This document shows positions 50,429-59,309 of a stretch of DNA of 64,000 nt, in pieces. A model generated the notes under the pieces. That model was given only the letters and a program-made list of their open reading frames with translations. It had not been told where the DNA came from and made no database searches. The DNA lies in contig NZ_JACSCH020000003.1 of NCBI RefSeq assembly GCF_014451325.2, positions 248,001 through 312,000 of the forward strand, in the 5' to 3' direction. The stretch comes from Streptomyces sp. CB02980. Its GTDB lineage: Bacteria > Actinomycetota > Actinomycetes > Streptomycetales > Streptomycetaceae. The translations under genes were made by a program, and so were the position numbers. The first letter of the stretch is position 1; the number at the start of each line of letters is the position of its first letter.

Positions 50429-51844
50429 ATGACTCGTAATCGGCTGAGCGCCCTGGCCACGACGGCCGCGCTCGTCGCCTCCGGCGGTCTGCTGACCGCC
50501 ACCCCGGCCGCCGCTGCCGTCTCCTGCGCCTCCCCGGTGTGGAAGGCGGAGTACTACGCCAACACCACGCTCACCGGCACGGCCAAGCTGACCACCTGCG
50601 ACAGCGTCATCGCCGAGAACTACGGCCTCGGCGACCCGACGGGCGTCACGCTGCCCAGGGACAACTTCTCCGTCCGCTGGTCCGTCACCCGGGACTTCGG
50701 CTCCGGCGGCCCCTTCACGTTCACCGCCGAGGCGCAGGACGGCATCCGTGTCAGCCTCGACGGCGTCCGGAAGATCGACCTCTGGAGAAACGTCTCCGCG
50801 ACGCAGCGGAAGACCGTCGCCGTGACCGTCCCCGCCGGACGGCACACGCTCCGCGTGGACTACGCGACGTGGACCGGCGCGGCGAACGTCAAGTTCGGCT
50901 ACACGCCCAACACGTCGCCCACCACCGACAAGGTCCGCCCGCTCGCGCCGGCCGGCGCGTCCCTCGCGTACGACCGCGCGCTCAACAAGGTCACCGTGAA
51001 GTGGGCGGCCAACAAGGAGATGGACCACGCCGGTTACCGCCTCTACCGGCGGCTCCCCACCACCGCCTGGGCCAAGGTCAGCAGCGCCACCGCCCTGATC
51101 ACCGGCACCTCGTACGTGAACTCCCCGCCGGCCACCGGCGCATCGTTCCTCTACGAGCTCCGCGCCGTGGACAAGGCCGGCAACGAGTCCTGGGGCGGCG
51201 CCGACCTCACCGTCGCCACGGTCGACCGCACGGCCCCGGCCGCGCCGACCGGCGTGACGGCGGACGACGGCGCCCCCGGCGTCACGCTCGCCTGGAAGCC
51301 CGTCGCGGGCGCGGCGAAGTACCACGTGCACCGGCAGCGCAAGGGCACCACGGACCCGGTCGCCCAGGTCGCGACCGGCGTCACCGGCACCACCTGGACG
51401 GACGCCGGCGCCGCCGAGCGGACCGACTACACGTACTGGGTCTCGGCCGTCGACACCGCCGGCAACGCCTCCGCCCGGACCGCCGTCACCGCCACGCACG
51501 ACGACTGGACCGCCCCGGCGGCCGTCAAGGGCCTGACGGCGACCGCTCACGAGGACGGCGTCCACCTCGCGTGGACGCCGAACACGGAGGTCGACCTCAA
51601 GCGGTACGAGGTCTTCAAGGCCACGCTGTGGGACGACGGCGAGGGCGACACCGCCTGGGTCGCCCACCGCGTCGAGTACCTGATGCCGACGGCCTCGTCG
51701 TACGTCCACGAGAGCGCGGCGGACGGCGAGACGGTGCTCTACGCGGTGATCGCCGTGGACACCGCGCACAACATGCTCTACATCCCGGACCCGGCCATCG
51801 AATGGGTCGAGGTCACGGAGCTGGGCACGCCGGCCGAGGGCTGA
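50429..51844 (+). CDS. Secreted PA14/fibronectin type III protein
   Basis: A 471-residue exported protein. ATG 50429 (MTRNRLSALATTAALVASGG ... AAAA) gives a clean signal peptide. A PA14-like domain (WKAEYYANTTLTGTAKLTTC, GIRVSLDGVRKIDLW) is followed by three fibronectin type III domains (starting about VRPLAPAGASLAYD, APAAPTGVTADDGAPGV and APAAVKGLTATAHEDGV). No catalytic domain is seen, so carbohydrate or surface binding is likely. It lies between the serine hydrolase and cobK and probably has its own promoter in 50231-50428. Confidence 0.88.
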   Translation: MTRNRLSALATTAALVASGGLLTATPAAAAVSCASPVWKAEYYANTTLTGTAKLTTCDSVIAENYGLGDPTGVTLPRDNFSVRWSVTRDFGSGGPFTFTAEAQDGIRVSLDGVRKIDLWRNVSATQRKTVAVTVPAGRHTLRVDYATWTGAANVKFGYTPNTSPTTDKVRPLAPAGASLAYDRALNKVTVKWAANKEMDHAGYRLYRRLPTTAWAKVSSATALITGTSYVNSPPATGASFLYELRAVDKAGNESWGGADLTVATVDRTAPAAPTGVTADDGAPGVTLAWKPVAGAAKYHVHRQRKGTTDPVAQVATGVTGTTWTDAGAAERTDYTYWVSAVDTAGNASARTAVTATHDDWTAPAAVKGLTATAHEDGVHLAWTPNTEVDLKRYEVFKATLWDDGEGDTAWVAHRVEYLMPTASSYVHESAADGETVLYAVIAVDTAHNMLYIPDPAIEWVEVTELGTPAEG

Positions 51845-51847
51845 GCC

Positions 51848-52573
51848 TCACCTCGTCCGTACCCAGGCGGCGGCCTCCTCGGGGGTCGCCGCCACCGGTA
51901 CGCCCTCCGGAACCGGGGGGCGCCGGACCACGACGACCGGGAGGCCCGCCTCGCGGGCCGCGGTCAGTTTCGGGGCGGTCGCCGCGCCGCCGCTGTCCTT
52001 CGTCACCAGGACGTCGATCCGGTGGCGGGCCAGGATCTCCCGCTCGCCGTCCAGGGTGAACGGCCCCCGGTCGAGGAGGACCTCCGTGCGGGCGGGCATC
52101 GGAGCCTCCGGGGCGTCCACCGAGCGGACCAGGAACCACTCCGGGCGGTCCGCGAACGCCGCGAGACCCATCCGGCCGGTCGTCAGGAAGACGCGGTCGC
52201 CGAGGCCGTCGAGGGCCCCGGCCGCCGCCTCCAGGGACGCCACGGAGCGCCAGTCGTCGCCCTCCCCCGGGACCCAGCCGGGGCGGCGCAGCGCCAGCAG
52301 GGGAACATGGGCGGTGGCGGCCGCCCGGGCCGCGTTGAAGCTGATCCGCTCGGCGAAGGGATGCGTGGCGTCGATGACCGCGTCCACGGCGTGCCCGCTG
52401 ATCCACTCCACGAGCCCGTCGACGCCGCCGAACCCGCCGATCCGCACCTCGCCCTCGGGCAGCCGGGGGCTCGCCACCCGCCCCGCGAGGGAGCTGGTGA
52501 CCCTGGCCTCGGCGTGCAGCAGTCCCGCCAGTGCGCGGGCCTCGGTGGTCCCCCCGAGAATGAGTATGTGCAC
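51848..52573 (-). CDS. cobK: Precorrin-6A reductase CobK
   Basis: A 241-residue NADPH-dependent reductase giving precorrin-6B. Typical motifs are ILILGGTTEARALAGLLHAE at the N-terminus, AVIDATHPFAERIS, LTTGRMGLAAF and VLVTKDSGGAATAPKLTAA. GTG 52573 follows GAAGAGGCTCCT. It is divergent from cbiD with only 12 bases between the two start codons, so each promoter must lie inside the other's coding region or be shared and bidirectional. Confidence 0.96.
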   Translation of the reverse strand: MHILILGGTTEARALAGLLHAEARVTSSLAGRVASPRLPEGEVRIGGFGGVDGLVEWISGHAVDAVIDATHPFAERISFNAARAAATAHVPLLALRRPGWVPGEGDDWRSVASLEAAAGALDGLGDRVFLTTGRMGLAAFADRPEWFLVRSVDAPEAPMPARTEVLLDRGPFTLDGEREILARHRIDVLVTKDSGGAATAPKLTAAREAGLPVVVVRRPPVPEGVPVAATPEEAAAWVRTR

Positions 52574-52585
52574 AGGAGCCTCTTC

Positions 52586-53719
52586 GTGACTTCAGGCGGC
52601 GGGCGTGAGGCCCAACTCAAGCACACGGGTCTCCGCCCGGGGTGGACGACGGGCGCCTGCGCGACGGCGGCCACGACGGCCGCGTACACGGCGCTCCTGA
52701 CCGGCGGTTTCCCGGACCCGGTGACCATCACGCTGCCGAAGGGCCAGACGCCGTCCTTCGCGCTCACGGCGGAGTCCCTCGACGCCGAAGCCCGTACGGC
52801 CATGGCCGCCGTGACCAAGGACGCGGGCGACGACCCGGACGTCACGCACGGCGCCGTGATCCGCTCGACGGTACGGCTCCTGCCGGCCGGCTCGGGCGTC
52901 GTCTTCCGGGCCGGTGAGGGCGTCGGCACGGTCACCCTGCCCGGCCTGCCCCTGGAGGTCGGCGAGCCGGCGATCAACCCGGTGCCGCGACAGCTGATGC
53001 GGGAGCACGTGACGGAGGTCGCGGCCCGGCACGGCGGGAGCGGCGACGTCGAGATCACCGTCTCCGTCGACAACGGCGCCGAGATCGCCCGCTCCACCTG
53101 GAACCCCCGGATCGGCATCCTGGGCGGGCTGTCGATCCTCGGCACGACGGGGGTCGTGGTCCCGTACTCGTGCTCGGCGTGGATCGACTCGATCCGCCGG
53201 GGCGTGGACGTGGCCCGCGCGGGCGGTCTGACGCACGTGGCGGGCTGCACGGGCTCGACGTCGGAGCGGACCGTCGCGGCCCTCTACGACCTGCCGGAGA
53301 TCGCGCTCCTCGACATGGGCGACTTCGCGGGCGCGGTCCTCAAGTACGTCCGCCGCCACCCCGTCGACCGCCTCACGATCTGCGGCGGCTTCGCGAAGCT
53401 CTCCAAGCTGGCCGCCGGCCATCTGGACCTCCACTCGGCCCGCTCCCAGGTCGACAAGGGCTTCCTGGCGGAGCTGGCCCGCACGGGCGGCGCGTCGGAG
53501 TCCCTCGCGGCGGAGATCGCCGGGGCGAACACGGGCCTGGCGGCCCTCCGCCTCTGCGAGGCCGCGCACGTCCCGCTGGGCGACCTGGTGGCCGCCCGGG
53601 CCCGCGACGAGGCCCTGGCGGTGCTCAGGGGCGCCCCGGTGGCGGTGGACGTGGTCTGCATCGACCGGGCGGGGACGGTGGTGGGACGGTCGGCGGTGGC
53701 GGGACCGGGCGGCTCGTAG
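52586..53719 (+). CDS. cbiD: Cobalt-precorrin-5B C1-methyltransferase CbiD
   Basis: A 377-residue enzyme that methylates C1 with loss of the C2 side fragment. GTG 52586 has AGGAG 7 bases upstream. Family marks are GLRPGWTTGACATAATTAAY, the INPVPRQLM stretch, VVVPYSCSAWIDSIRRGVDV and HVAGCTGSTSE. CbiD is normally associated with the anaerobic pathway, while CobG marks the aerobic one. Here CbiD seems to take the place of CobF, which is not in the window. Confidence 0.95.
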   Translation: MTSGGGREAQLKHTGLRPGWTTGACATAATTAAYTALLTGGFPDPVTITLPKGQTPSFALTAESLDAEARTAMAAVTKDAGDDPDVTHGAVIRSTVRLLPAGSGVVFRAGEGVGTVTLPGLPLEVGEPAINPVPRQLMREHVTEVAARHGGSGDVEITVSVDNGAEIARSTWNPRIGILGGLSILGTTGVVVPYSCSAWIDSIRRGVDVARAGGLTHVAGCTGSTSERTVAALYDLPEIALLDMGDFAGAVLKYVRRHPVDRLTICGGFAKLSKLAAGHLDLHSARSQVDKGFLAELARTGGASESLAAEIAGANTGLAALRLCEAAHVPLGDLVAARARDEALAVLRGAPVAVDVVCIDRAGTVVGRSAVAGPGGS

Positions 53720-53791
53720 CCGGCCGTCGGCGGTGCCGGGACCGGGCGCGTCACCACGCCCGGCTCGTCGGCCGCCGCGCTCCTCGGGCCG

Positions 53792-54505
53792 TCAGGGCGT
53801 CGGATAGCCGATCTCCCCCACGTCCTCGGCGAGGTCCGTGAGCGTCACCTCCGGGTTGAGGGCGGCGACGATCTCCGCCGTCAGCGGGCGCAGGGCGAGG
53901 ATGTGCCGGACCGCCTCGATGTCGACCGACCGCTCGTAGTAGTCCTCGGCGAACTCCGCATACGCCTCCGCCGAGCGGTCCGTGAGGTGCTGGAAGAGGC
54001 GTACGGAACCGTCCGGGTCCTCGCGGTCCTCCAGGCCCGTGAACTCCACCGGGCCCGTGTGCCAGGCCGTGTCCGCCGGCTCGCGCCACAGACAGGCGGT
54101 GGTCACGTGGACCCCGTCCTCGTCCGTGAAGGCGGGCTCCGTCAGGTACTCGCGGAACGCCTCCGGGACTCCGTCGAGCACCCCGGGCCACGTCTCCCCG
54201 TCCGCGACGGCCCCGAACGGGCTCATCGGCGACTCGTGGTCGAAGCCACGTGCGAAGGCCCCCGCCGCGGACAGGACGATCGTGTACTCGCCACCCTGGC
54301 CGTCCTTCATCGACGCCAGCTGCTCCGTCTCCGACCAGTGCGCGTCGAAGGAGTAGTACCGGCTCTCCCACTCCGGGCTCAGCACGGCCTCCACCATCGC
54401 GAGCCCCCGGCTGTGGTCGCGCAGTTCCTCGATGCCCGGCAGCGCCCGGGCCACGTCGTAGACAGTCACGTCTCCATGAGACCGCACGCCGCTGACGGCC
54501 GACAT
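53792..54505 (-). CDS. Hypothetical protein, conserved-looking
   Basis: A 237-residue soluble acidic protein from ATG 54505 (preceded by GGGGGTCGC); GTG 54469 is another option. No family was recognised. Stretches such as EWESRYYSFDAHWSETEQLA, GGEYTIVLSAAGAFARGFDH and YAEFAEDYYERSVDIEAVRH have the well-ordered look of a single alpha/beta domain, and codon bias is strong. It may be a SUKH-like or immunity-type protein, but this is only an impression. It is divergent from the bL37 gene. Confidence 0.75.
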   Translation of the reverse strand: MSAVSGVRSHGDVTVYDVARALPGIEELRDHSRGLAMVEAVLSPEWESRYYSFDAHWSETEQLASMKDGQGGEYTIVLSAAGAFARGFDHESPMSPFGAVADGETWPGVLDGVPEAFREYLTEPAFTDEDGVHVTTACLWREPADTAWHTGPVEFTGLEDREDPDGSVRLFQHLTDRSAEAYAEFAEDYYERSVDIEAVRHILALRPLTAEIVAALNPEVTLTDLAEDVGEIGYPTP

Positions 54506-54568
54506 GCGACCCCCGGGTCACGAACCTAGGCTTACCAGCACATGATCCCCGCAGCGAGAGGGAGCCCC

Positions 54569-54643
54569 ATGGCCAAGCGAGGCAACAAGAGGCGCGCCCG
54601 CAAGAAGAAGAACGCGAACCACGGCAAGCGTCCCAACGCCTGA
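54569..54643 (+). CDS. 50S ribosomal protein bL37
   Basis: A 24-residue, strongly basic product: it starts MAKRGNKRRARKKK and ends NHGKRPNA. The MAKRG start and ANHGKRPNA-type end match the actinobacterial large-subunit protein bL37 first seen in mycobacterial ribosome structures, where it sits against 23S rRNA. ATG 54569 follows GAGAGGGAGCCCC, and a strong terminator lies at 54677-54708, so it is a compact monocistronic gene. It is easily missed because of its size. Confidence 0.85.
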   Translation: MAKRGNKRRARKKKNANHGKRPNA

Positions 54644-54676
54644 CCGCCCGACGTCGCAGCCCTGACGTCCACGCGC

Positions 54677-54708
54677 GGGGCCCCGGGGATCGGACTCCCC
54701 GGGGCCCC
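54677..54708 (+). terminator. Terminator after the bL37 gene
   Basis: GGGGCCCCGGGGA (54677-54689) pairs perfectly with 54696-54708 around TCGGAC, 33 bases past the bL37 stop. Confidence 0.85.
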
Positions 54709-54747
54709 GGCGCGTTCGTGCACCCCACGGATGTCAGCCCACAGGCG

Positions 54748-55497
54748 TCAGCAGACGTGGCGGTCGCGTGTCGGGTCGTACAGGTGGCTGTCGCGGAATT
54801 CCGAGGCGGCCAGCGTGCGGCCGACCAGGATGACGGCCGTCTTCGTGATGCCGGCGTCCTTCAGCTGGGCCGCGATGTCCTCCAACGTGCCCCGCAGCAC
54901 GATCTCGTCGGGGCGGCTGGCCATCGCCACGACCGCCGCCGGGCAGTCCAGGCCGTAGTGGGGGACGAGTTCGGCGACGACCCGGTCCACGTAGCGCGCG
55001 GCCAGGTGCAGGACGAGCAGCGCGCCGCTGCGGCCCAGGGTCGCCAGGTCCTCGCCCTCCGGCATCGGCGTGGCCTGCTGTGCGATGCGGGTGAGGATGA
55101 CCGTCTGGCCGACCGTCGGGACCGTGAGCTCCCGCTTCAGCGCGGCAGCGGCGGCGGCGAAGGCCGGGACCCCGGGGACGACCTCGTACGGGATGCCCGC
55201 CGCGTCCAGGCGTCGCATCTGCTCGGCCATCGCGCTGAACACCGACGGGTCGCCCGAGTGCAGACGGGCCACGTCCTGGCCGGCCTCGTGGGCCGTGGCG
55301 ATCTCGGCGACGATCTGGTCCAGGTCCATCCGGGCCGTGTCGACGAGCCGCGCCTCCGGCGGGCACTCGGCGAGCAGCTCGGTCGGCACGAGGGAGCCCG
55401 CGTACAGGCAGACCCCGCACTTCGCGAGCGTCCGCGCGCCGCGCACGGTGATCAGGTCGGCCGCGCCGGGACCCGCGCCGATGAAGTAGACGGTCAT
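54748..55497 (-). CDS. cobM: Precorrin-4 C11-methyltransferase CobM
   Basis: A 249-residue SAM-dependent methyltransferase. Motifs are [40 protein letters not shown] and the conserved [17 protein letters not shown] 55497 overlaps the cobL stop by 4 bases, so cobL-cobM is a coupled pair read leftwards. Length is normal for the family. Confidence 0.96.
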   Translation of the reverse strand: MTVYFIGAGPGAADLITVRGARTLAKCGVCLYAGSLVPTELLAECPPEARLVDTARMDLDQIVAEIATAHEAGQDVARLHSGDPSVFSAMAEQMRRLDAAGIPYEVVPGVPAFAAAAAALKRELTVPTVGQTVILTRIAQQATPMPEGEDLATLGRSGALLVLHLAARYVDRVVAELVPHYGLDCPAAVVAMASRPDEIVLRGTLEDIAAQLKDAGITKTAVILVGRTLAASEFRDSHLYDPTRDRHVC

Positions 55498-56720
55498 CGC
55501 TCTTCAGAACCTTTCGTTACGGACCACTGCGTGACCGGCATCGCCTGGCGCCAGCCGGTGAAGCCGCCCACGGGGACGGCGGCGGCCACGGCGAGCCGGA
55601 CCAGTTCGCCGCCGTGGCGGCGGTAGCGGTCGGCGAGCAGGGCCTCGGACTCCAGCGTCACGGTGTTCGCGACGAGCCGGCCGCCGGCGGGCAGCGCGTC
55701 CCAGCAGGCGTCGAGGAGGCCGGGGGCCGTGAGGCCGCCGCCGATGAAGATCGCGTCGGGGGCCGGGAGACCGGCGAGACCCTGCGGGGCCGGGGCCGTC
55801 ACGACCCGCAGGCCGGGCACGCCGAGGCGGTCGGCGTTCCGCGTGATCCGCGCCGCCCGTTCCGCCGACTTCTCGACCGCGACCGCCCGGCAGGAGCGGT
55901 GCGCCCGCATCCATTCGATGCCGATGGAGCCGGAGCCGCCGCCGATGTCCCAGAGGAGTTCGCCGGGCGCGGGCGCGAGGGCGGCGAGCGTGGCGGCGCG
56001 CACGTACCGCTTGGTGAGCTGGCCGTCGTGTTCGTACGCCTCGTCCGGCAGACCCGGCACCGCGCCGAGCCGCAGTGTGTCCGGGTCCCGTACGCAGTCG
56101 AGGGCGAGGACGTGGAGCGCGTCGGTCCGCTCGTACGGCCAGTCGGCGGCGGTCCCGTCGAGGACCCGCTCGCGGTCCCCGCCGAGCTGTTCCAGGACCC
56201 GGATCCGGGTGCCGCCCCAGCCGGTCTCCCGGAGCAGGGCCGCGACCCGCGCGGGAGTCCCGGGGCCCTCGCCGAGGACGAGGAGCCGGCGCCCGGGGTG
56301 GAGCGCGGCGGACAGCGCGGCGAGGGGCCGGGCGACGAGCGAGACGGTCTCGACGGCCTCCAGGGGCCAGCCGAGGCGGGCGGCGGCGTACGAGACGGAG
56401 GATGGGTGCGGGTGGATCCGGAGCCGGTCGGCGCCGGCGGTCTCGGCGAGGGTGCGGCCGATGCCGTAGAAGGAGGGGTCGCCGCTGGCGAGGACGGCGA
56501 TCGCCCGGCCCTCGTGGGCGGCGAGCAGTCCGGGGACGGCGGGGCGGAGCGGAGAGGGCCAGGTGACGCGCTCGCCGGGGCAGTCGTCGCCCGGGAGGAG
56601 GTCGAGCTGGCGGGGGGCGCCGATCAGGACCTCGGCGGTCCGCAGGACCCGGCGGGAGCTCTCGGGGAGCCCGTCCCAGCCGTCCGCGCCGATTCCGACG
56701 ACCGCTATCGCACCGTTCAC
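55494..56720 (-). CDS. cobL: Precorrin-6Y C5,15-methyltransferase (decarboxylating) CobL
   Basis: A 408-residue two-domain enzyme equivalent to CbiE-CbiT. The N-terminal CbiE part (about 1-205) shows [20 protein letters not shown] and [18 protein letters not shown]. The C-terminal CbiT part (about 215-400) has the SAM-binding motif [20 protein letters not shown] and [20 protein letters not shown]. It methylates C5 and C15 and decarboxylates the C12 acetate. ATG 56720 ([11 protein letters not shown]). It heads the cobL-cobM operon. Confidence 0.96.
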   Translation of the reverse strand: MNGAIAVVGIGADGWDGLPESSRRVLRTAEVLIGAPRQLDLLPGDDCPGERVTWPSPLRPAVPGLLAAHEGRAIAVLASGDPSFYGIGRTLAETAGADRLRIHPHPSSVSYAAARLGWPLEAVETVSLVARPLAALSAALHPGRRLLVLGEGPGTPARVAALLRETGWGGTRIRVLEQLGGDRERVLDGTAADWPYERTDALHVLALDCVRDPDTLRLGAVPGLPDEAYEHDGQLTKRYVRAATLAALAPAPGELLWDIGGGSGSIGIEWMRAHRSCRAVAVEKSAERAARITRNADRLGVPGLRVVTAPAPQGLAGLPAPDAIFIGGGLTAPGLLDACWDALPAGGRLVANTVTLESEALLADRYRRHGGELVRLAVAAAVPVGGFTGWRQAMPVTQWSVTKGSEER

Positions 56721-56778
56721 CTGCGCGACTTTACGTGAGGGCCGCTTTCCGGCGGTACGTGGCGGGCCCCACTCGGTA

Positions 56779-56834
56779 CCTCGCCCGCGCCCTCGCAGAG
56801 CCTCGCCCGCGCCCTCGCCGAGCCCTCGCCCGGG
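56779..56834. repeat. Short CCTCGCCCGCG repeats
   Basis: CCTCGCCCGCGCCCTCGC followed by AGA or CGA occurs twice (56779 and 56801), with a third partial CCTCGCCCG. It lies between the cobL start and the DUF6126 stop and has no evident function. Confidence 0.5.
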
Positions 56835-56849
56835 CCTCTCGGGCGGCGC

Positions 56850-56978
56850 CTACTTCTGGGCGTTCTGCCCCACGTAGAACAGGATCCAGACGAAGCCGGC
56901 GAACGCGTGCGTCGCGAAGACGTAGACGAAGACGCGGAGCATCACTCCGCGCTCTTTCCAGCGCTCCAGATCGGTCAT
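56850..56978 (-). CDS. DUF6126 family microprotein
   Basis: A 42-residue protein from ATG 56978: a charged start MTDLERWKERGVMLRVF, then one membrane helix (VYVFATHAFAGFVWILFYVG) and a short tail ending NAQK. This matches the small DUF6126 proteins common in Streptomyces. A ribosome binding site GGAGCGC precedes the start. The topology predicts a single-pass membrane peptide. Function unknown. Confidence 0.82.
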   Translation of the reverse strand: MTDLERWKERGVMLRVFVYVFATHAFAGFVWILFYVGQNAQK

Positions 56979-57087
56979 GCGCTCCAGGGTACGGGCCGGA
57001 ATAGACGGAGGGGTGGCACCGTTGAGGCGGATAGTTTAAGCTTCAACCACTAGCCGCGAGGCACCAGGAACGCGAGAGGTGAGCACG

Positions 57088-58176
57088 ATGCAGTTCGGGA
57101 TCTTCACCGTCGGCGACGTGACGACCGACCCCACCACCGGCCGCACCCCCACCGAGCACGAGCGGATCAAGAACACCGTCGCCATCGCGCTCAAGGCCGA
57201 GGAGGTCGGGCTCGACGTCTTCGCGACCGGTGAACACCACAACCCGCCGTTCGTGCCCTCCTCCCCCACCACCCTCCTCGGGCACATAGCCGCCCGCACG
57301 GAGAACCTGATCCTCTCCACCTCCACCACGCTGATCACCACCAACGACCCGGTGAAGATCGCCGAGGACTACGCGACCCTCCAGCACCTCGCCGACGGAC
57401 GCGTGGACCTGATGATGGGCCGCGGCAACACCGGCCCCGTCTACCCGTGGTTCGGCCAGGACATCCGCCAGGGCATCCCGCTCGCCATCGAGCACTACGC
57501 GCTCCTCCACAAGCTGTGGAGGGAGGACGTGGTCGACTGGGAGGGCAAGTTCCGCAGCGCCCTCCAGGGCTTCACCTCCACCCCGCGCCCGCTCGACGAC
57601 GTCCCCCCGTTCGTCTGGCACGGCTCCATCCGCTCCCCCGAGATCGCCGAGCAGGCGGCCTACTACGGCGACGGGTTCTTCGCGAACCACATCTTCTGGC
57701 CCAAGCAGCACACCGAGAAGATGGTCCGCCTCTACCGCCAGCGGTACGCCCACTACGGCCACGGCACCCCCGAGCAGGCGATCGTCGGCCTCGGCGGCCA
57801 GGTGTTCATGCGCAGGAACTCGCAGGACGCGGTACGGGAGTTCCGCCCGTACTTCGACAACGCGCCGGTCTACGGCCACGGCCCCTCCCTTGAGGAGTTC
57901 TCCCGGGAGACCCCGCTGACCGTCGGCTCACCGCAGGAGGTCATCGAGCGCACCCTGTCCTTCCGCGACTACGTGGGCGACTACCAGCGCCAGCTGTTCC
58001 TGGTCGACCACGCCGGACTGCCCCTGAAGACGGTCCTGGAGCAGCTCGACATCCTCGGCGAGGAGGTCGTGCCGGTGCTGCGCAAGGAGTTCGCCGACCT
58101 GCGCCCCGCCGGCGTCCCGGACACGGCGCCGCTCCACCCCGCCGTCCTCAAGACCCGTACCGAGAAGGAGTCGTAA
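57088..58176 (+). CDS. Luciferase-like (LLM class) flavin-dependent monooxygenase
   Basis: A 362-residue TIM-barrel flavoprotein of the CE1758 type. ATG 57088 follows GAGAGGTGAGCACG. Marks are MQFGIFTVGDVTTDPTTGRT, DVFATGEHHNPPFVPSSP, LDMMMGRGN-like DLMMGRGNTGPVYPW and FANHIFWPKQHTEKMVRLYR. It uses reduced flavin and oxygen. The next gene, 3 bases downstream, is an FMN reductase that would supply the flavin, so the two form a two-component monooxygenase. The substrate is unknown. Confidence 0.92.
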   Translation: MQFGIFTVGDVTTDPTTGRTPTEHERIKNTVAIALKAEEVGLDVFATGEHHNPPFVPSSPTTLLGHIAARTENLILSTSTTLITTNDPVKIAEDYATLQHLADGRVDLMMGRGNTGPVYPWFGQDIRQGIPLAIEHYALLHKLWREDVVDWEGKFRSALQGFTSTPRPLDDVPPFVWHGSIRSPEIAEQAAYYGDGFFANHIFWPKQHTEKMVRLYRQRYAHYGHGTPEQAIVGLGGQVFMRRNSQDAVREFRPYFDNAPVYGHGPSLEEFSRETPLTVGSPQEVIERTLSFRDYVGDYQRQLFLVDHAGLPLKTVLEQLDILGEEVVPVLRKEFADLRPAGVPDTAPLHPAVLKTRTEKES

Positions 58177-58179
58177 GCC

Positions 58180-58818
58180 ATGCAGACCCTGAAGCTGGTC
58201 GCCGTCTCCGCCGGCCTCAGCTCCCCCTCCTCCACCCGGCTGCTCACCGACCGGCTCCTCCAGGCCGCGCGGTACCGGCTGGCCGAGCAGGAGTACGCCG
58301 TCGACGTCCAGGTCGTCGAACTGCGCGACCTGGCCGTGGACATCGCGAACAACTTCGTGACCGGCTTCCCCTCCGGGCGGCTCCAGGACGCGATCGACGC
58401 GGTGACCGGCGCCGACGGGGTCATCGCGGTGACCCCGGTCTTCACCGCCTCGTACAGCGGCCTGTTCAAGTCGTTCTTCGACCTGATCGACCCGGCCGCG
58501 CTGACCGGCACCCCGGTCCTCATCGGGGCGACCGGCGGCACCGCCCGGCACTCGCTCGTCCTCGACCACGCCCTGCGGCCGCTCTTCGCCTATCTGCGGG
58601 CCCTCGTCGTCCCGACCGCCGTCTACGCGGCGTCGGAGGACTGGGGCACCGGCGGCGACGAGGCCTCCCCGACGGGATGGGGGGAGGGGCTGCCCACCCG
58701 GATCACCCGGGCCGGGAACGAGTTCGCGGACACGGTCGCCGCCCGGCCGTCCCGGCGGCTCGACGACGACGAGGTCGTCCCGTTCGAGAAGCAATTGGCC
58801 GATCTGCGGCTGGATTGA
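58180..58818 (+). CDS. NAD(P)H-dependent FMN reductase (CE1759 type)
   Basis: A 212-residue flavodoxin-fold reductase. The FMN phosphate loop is AVSAGLSSPSSTRLLTDRLL, and AVTPVFTASYSGLFKSFFDL is the isoalloxazine-binding region. It lacks membrane segments. ATG 58180 is 3 bases after the monooxygenase stop, giving a coupled reductase-oxygenase pair. This pairing is a known arrangement in actinobacteria. Confidence 0.93.
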   Translation: MQTLKLVAVSAGLSSPSSTRLLTDRLLQAARYRLAEQEYAVDVQVVELRDLAVDIANNFVTGFPSGRLQDAIDAVTGADGVIAVTPVFTASYSGLFKSFFDLIDPAALTGTPVLIGATGGTARHSLVLDHALRPLFAYLRALVVPTAVYAASEDWGTGGDEASPTGWGEGLPTRITRAGNEFADTVAARPSRRLDDDEVVPFEKQLADLRLD

Positions 58819-58870
58819 GCTCTTTGTTACGTTGTGGGAGAGGGTTCCCGACAACGAACGGAGGTCGGCG

Positions 58871-59299
58871 ATGGCCGGCAGGATCGTGGTGGGCGTGGAC
58901 GGCTCGGAACCGTCCCTGAAAGCGCTGCAGTGGGCGGCCGGGCAGGCCGCCCTCACCGGAGACTCCCTCCAGGCGGTCATCGGATGGGAGTACCCGGCGT
59001 CCTGGGCGGCGGCGCCCGGGGTACCGCCGGACTTCGACCCCCAGATGCTCGCCGAGCAGTCCCTGGACGAGTCCCTGTCCCAGGCGCTCGACCCGGCCGT
59101 CGCCGCCGGCGTGACCCGAACGGTCGTCAGCGGCAACCCGGCCCAGGCCCTGATCGACCAGGCCGAGGGCGCGTCCCTGCTGGTCGTCGGCGACCGCGGC
59201 TACAGCGGCTTCAAGGCGGCGGTCCTGGGCTCCGTCTCCAGCAGGGTGACCCAGCACGCCCCGTGCCCGGTGGTGGTCGTACGGGGCACGGGGGACTGA
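58871..59299 (+). CDS. Universal stress protein (UspA family)
   Basis: A 142-residue single-domain UspA protein. The N-terminal strand is RIVVGVDGSEPSLKALQWAA, and the ATP-binding motif is VVGDRGYSGFKAAVLGSVSS, with VTQHAPCPVVVVRG as the last strand. ATG 58871 follows ACGGAGGTCGGCG. It is a single gene, 52 bases after the reductase stop, and converges with the MerR-PP2C gene. Members respond to starvation, redox or hypoxia; no regulatory site was identified. Confidence 0.94.
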   Translation: MAGRIVVGVDGSEPSLKALQWAAGQAALTGDSLQAVIGWEYPASWAAAPGVPPDFDPQMLAEQSLDESLSQALDPAVAAGVTRTVVSGNPAQALIDQAEGASLLVVGDRGYSGFKAAVLGSVSSRVTQHAPCPVVVVRGTGD

Positions 59300-59309
59300 C
59301 GGGGCGTCC

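Noticed and set aside
48659..51844. The serine hydrolase and PA14/fibronectin genes as parts of cobalamin synthesis
   Set aside because: Both are secreted proteins with unrelated domains and opposite orientations; proximity alone does not support a pathway role.
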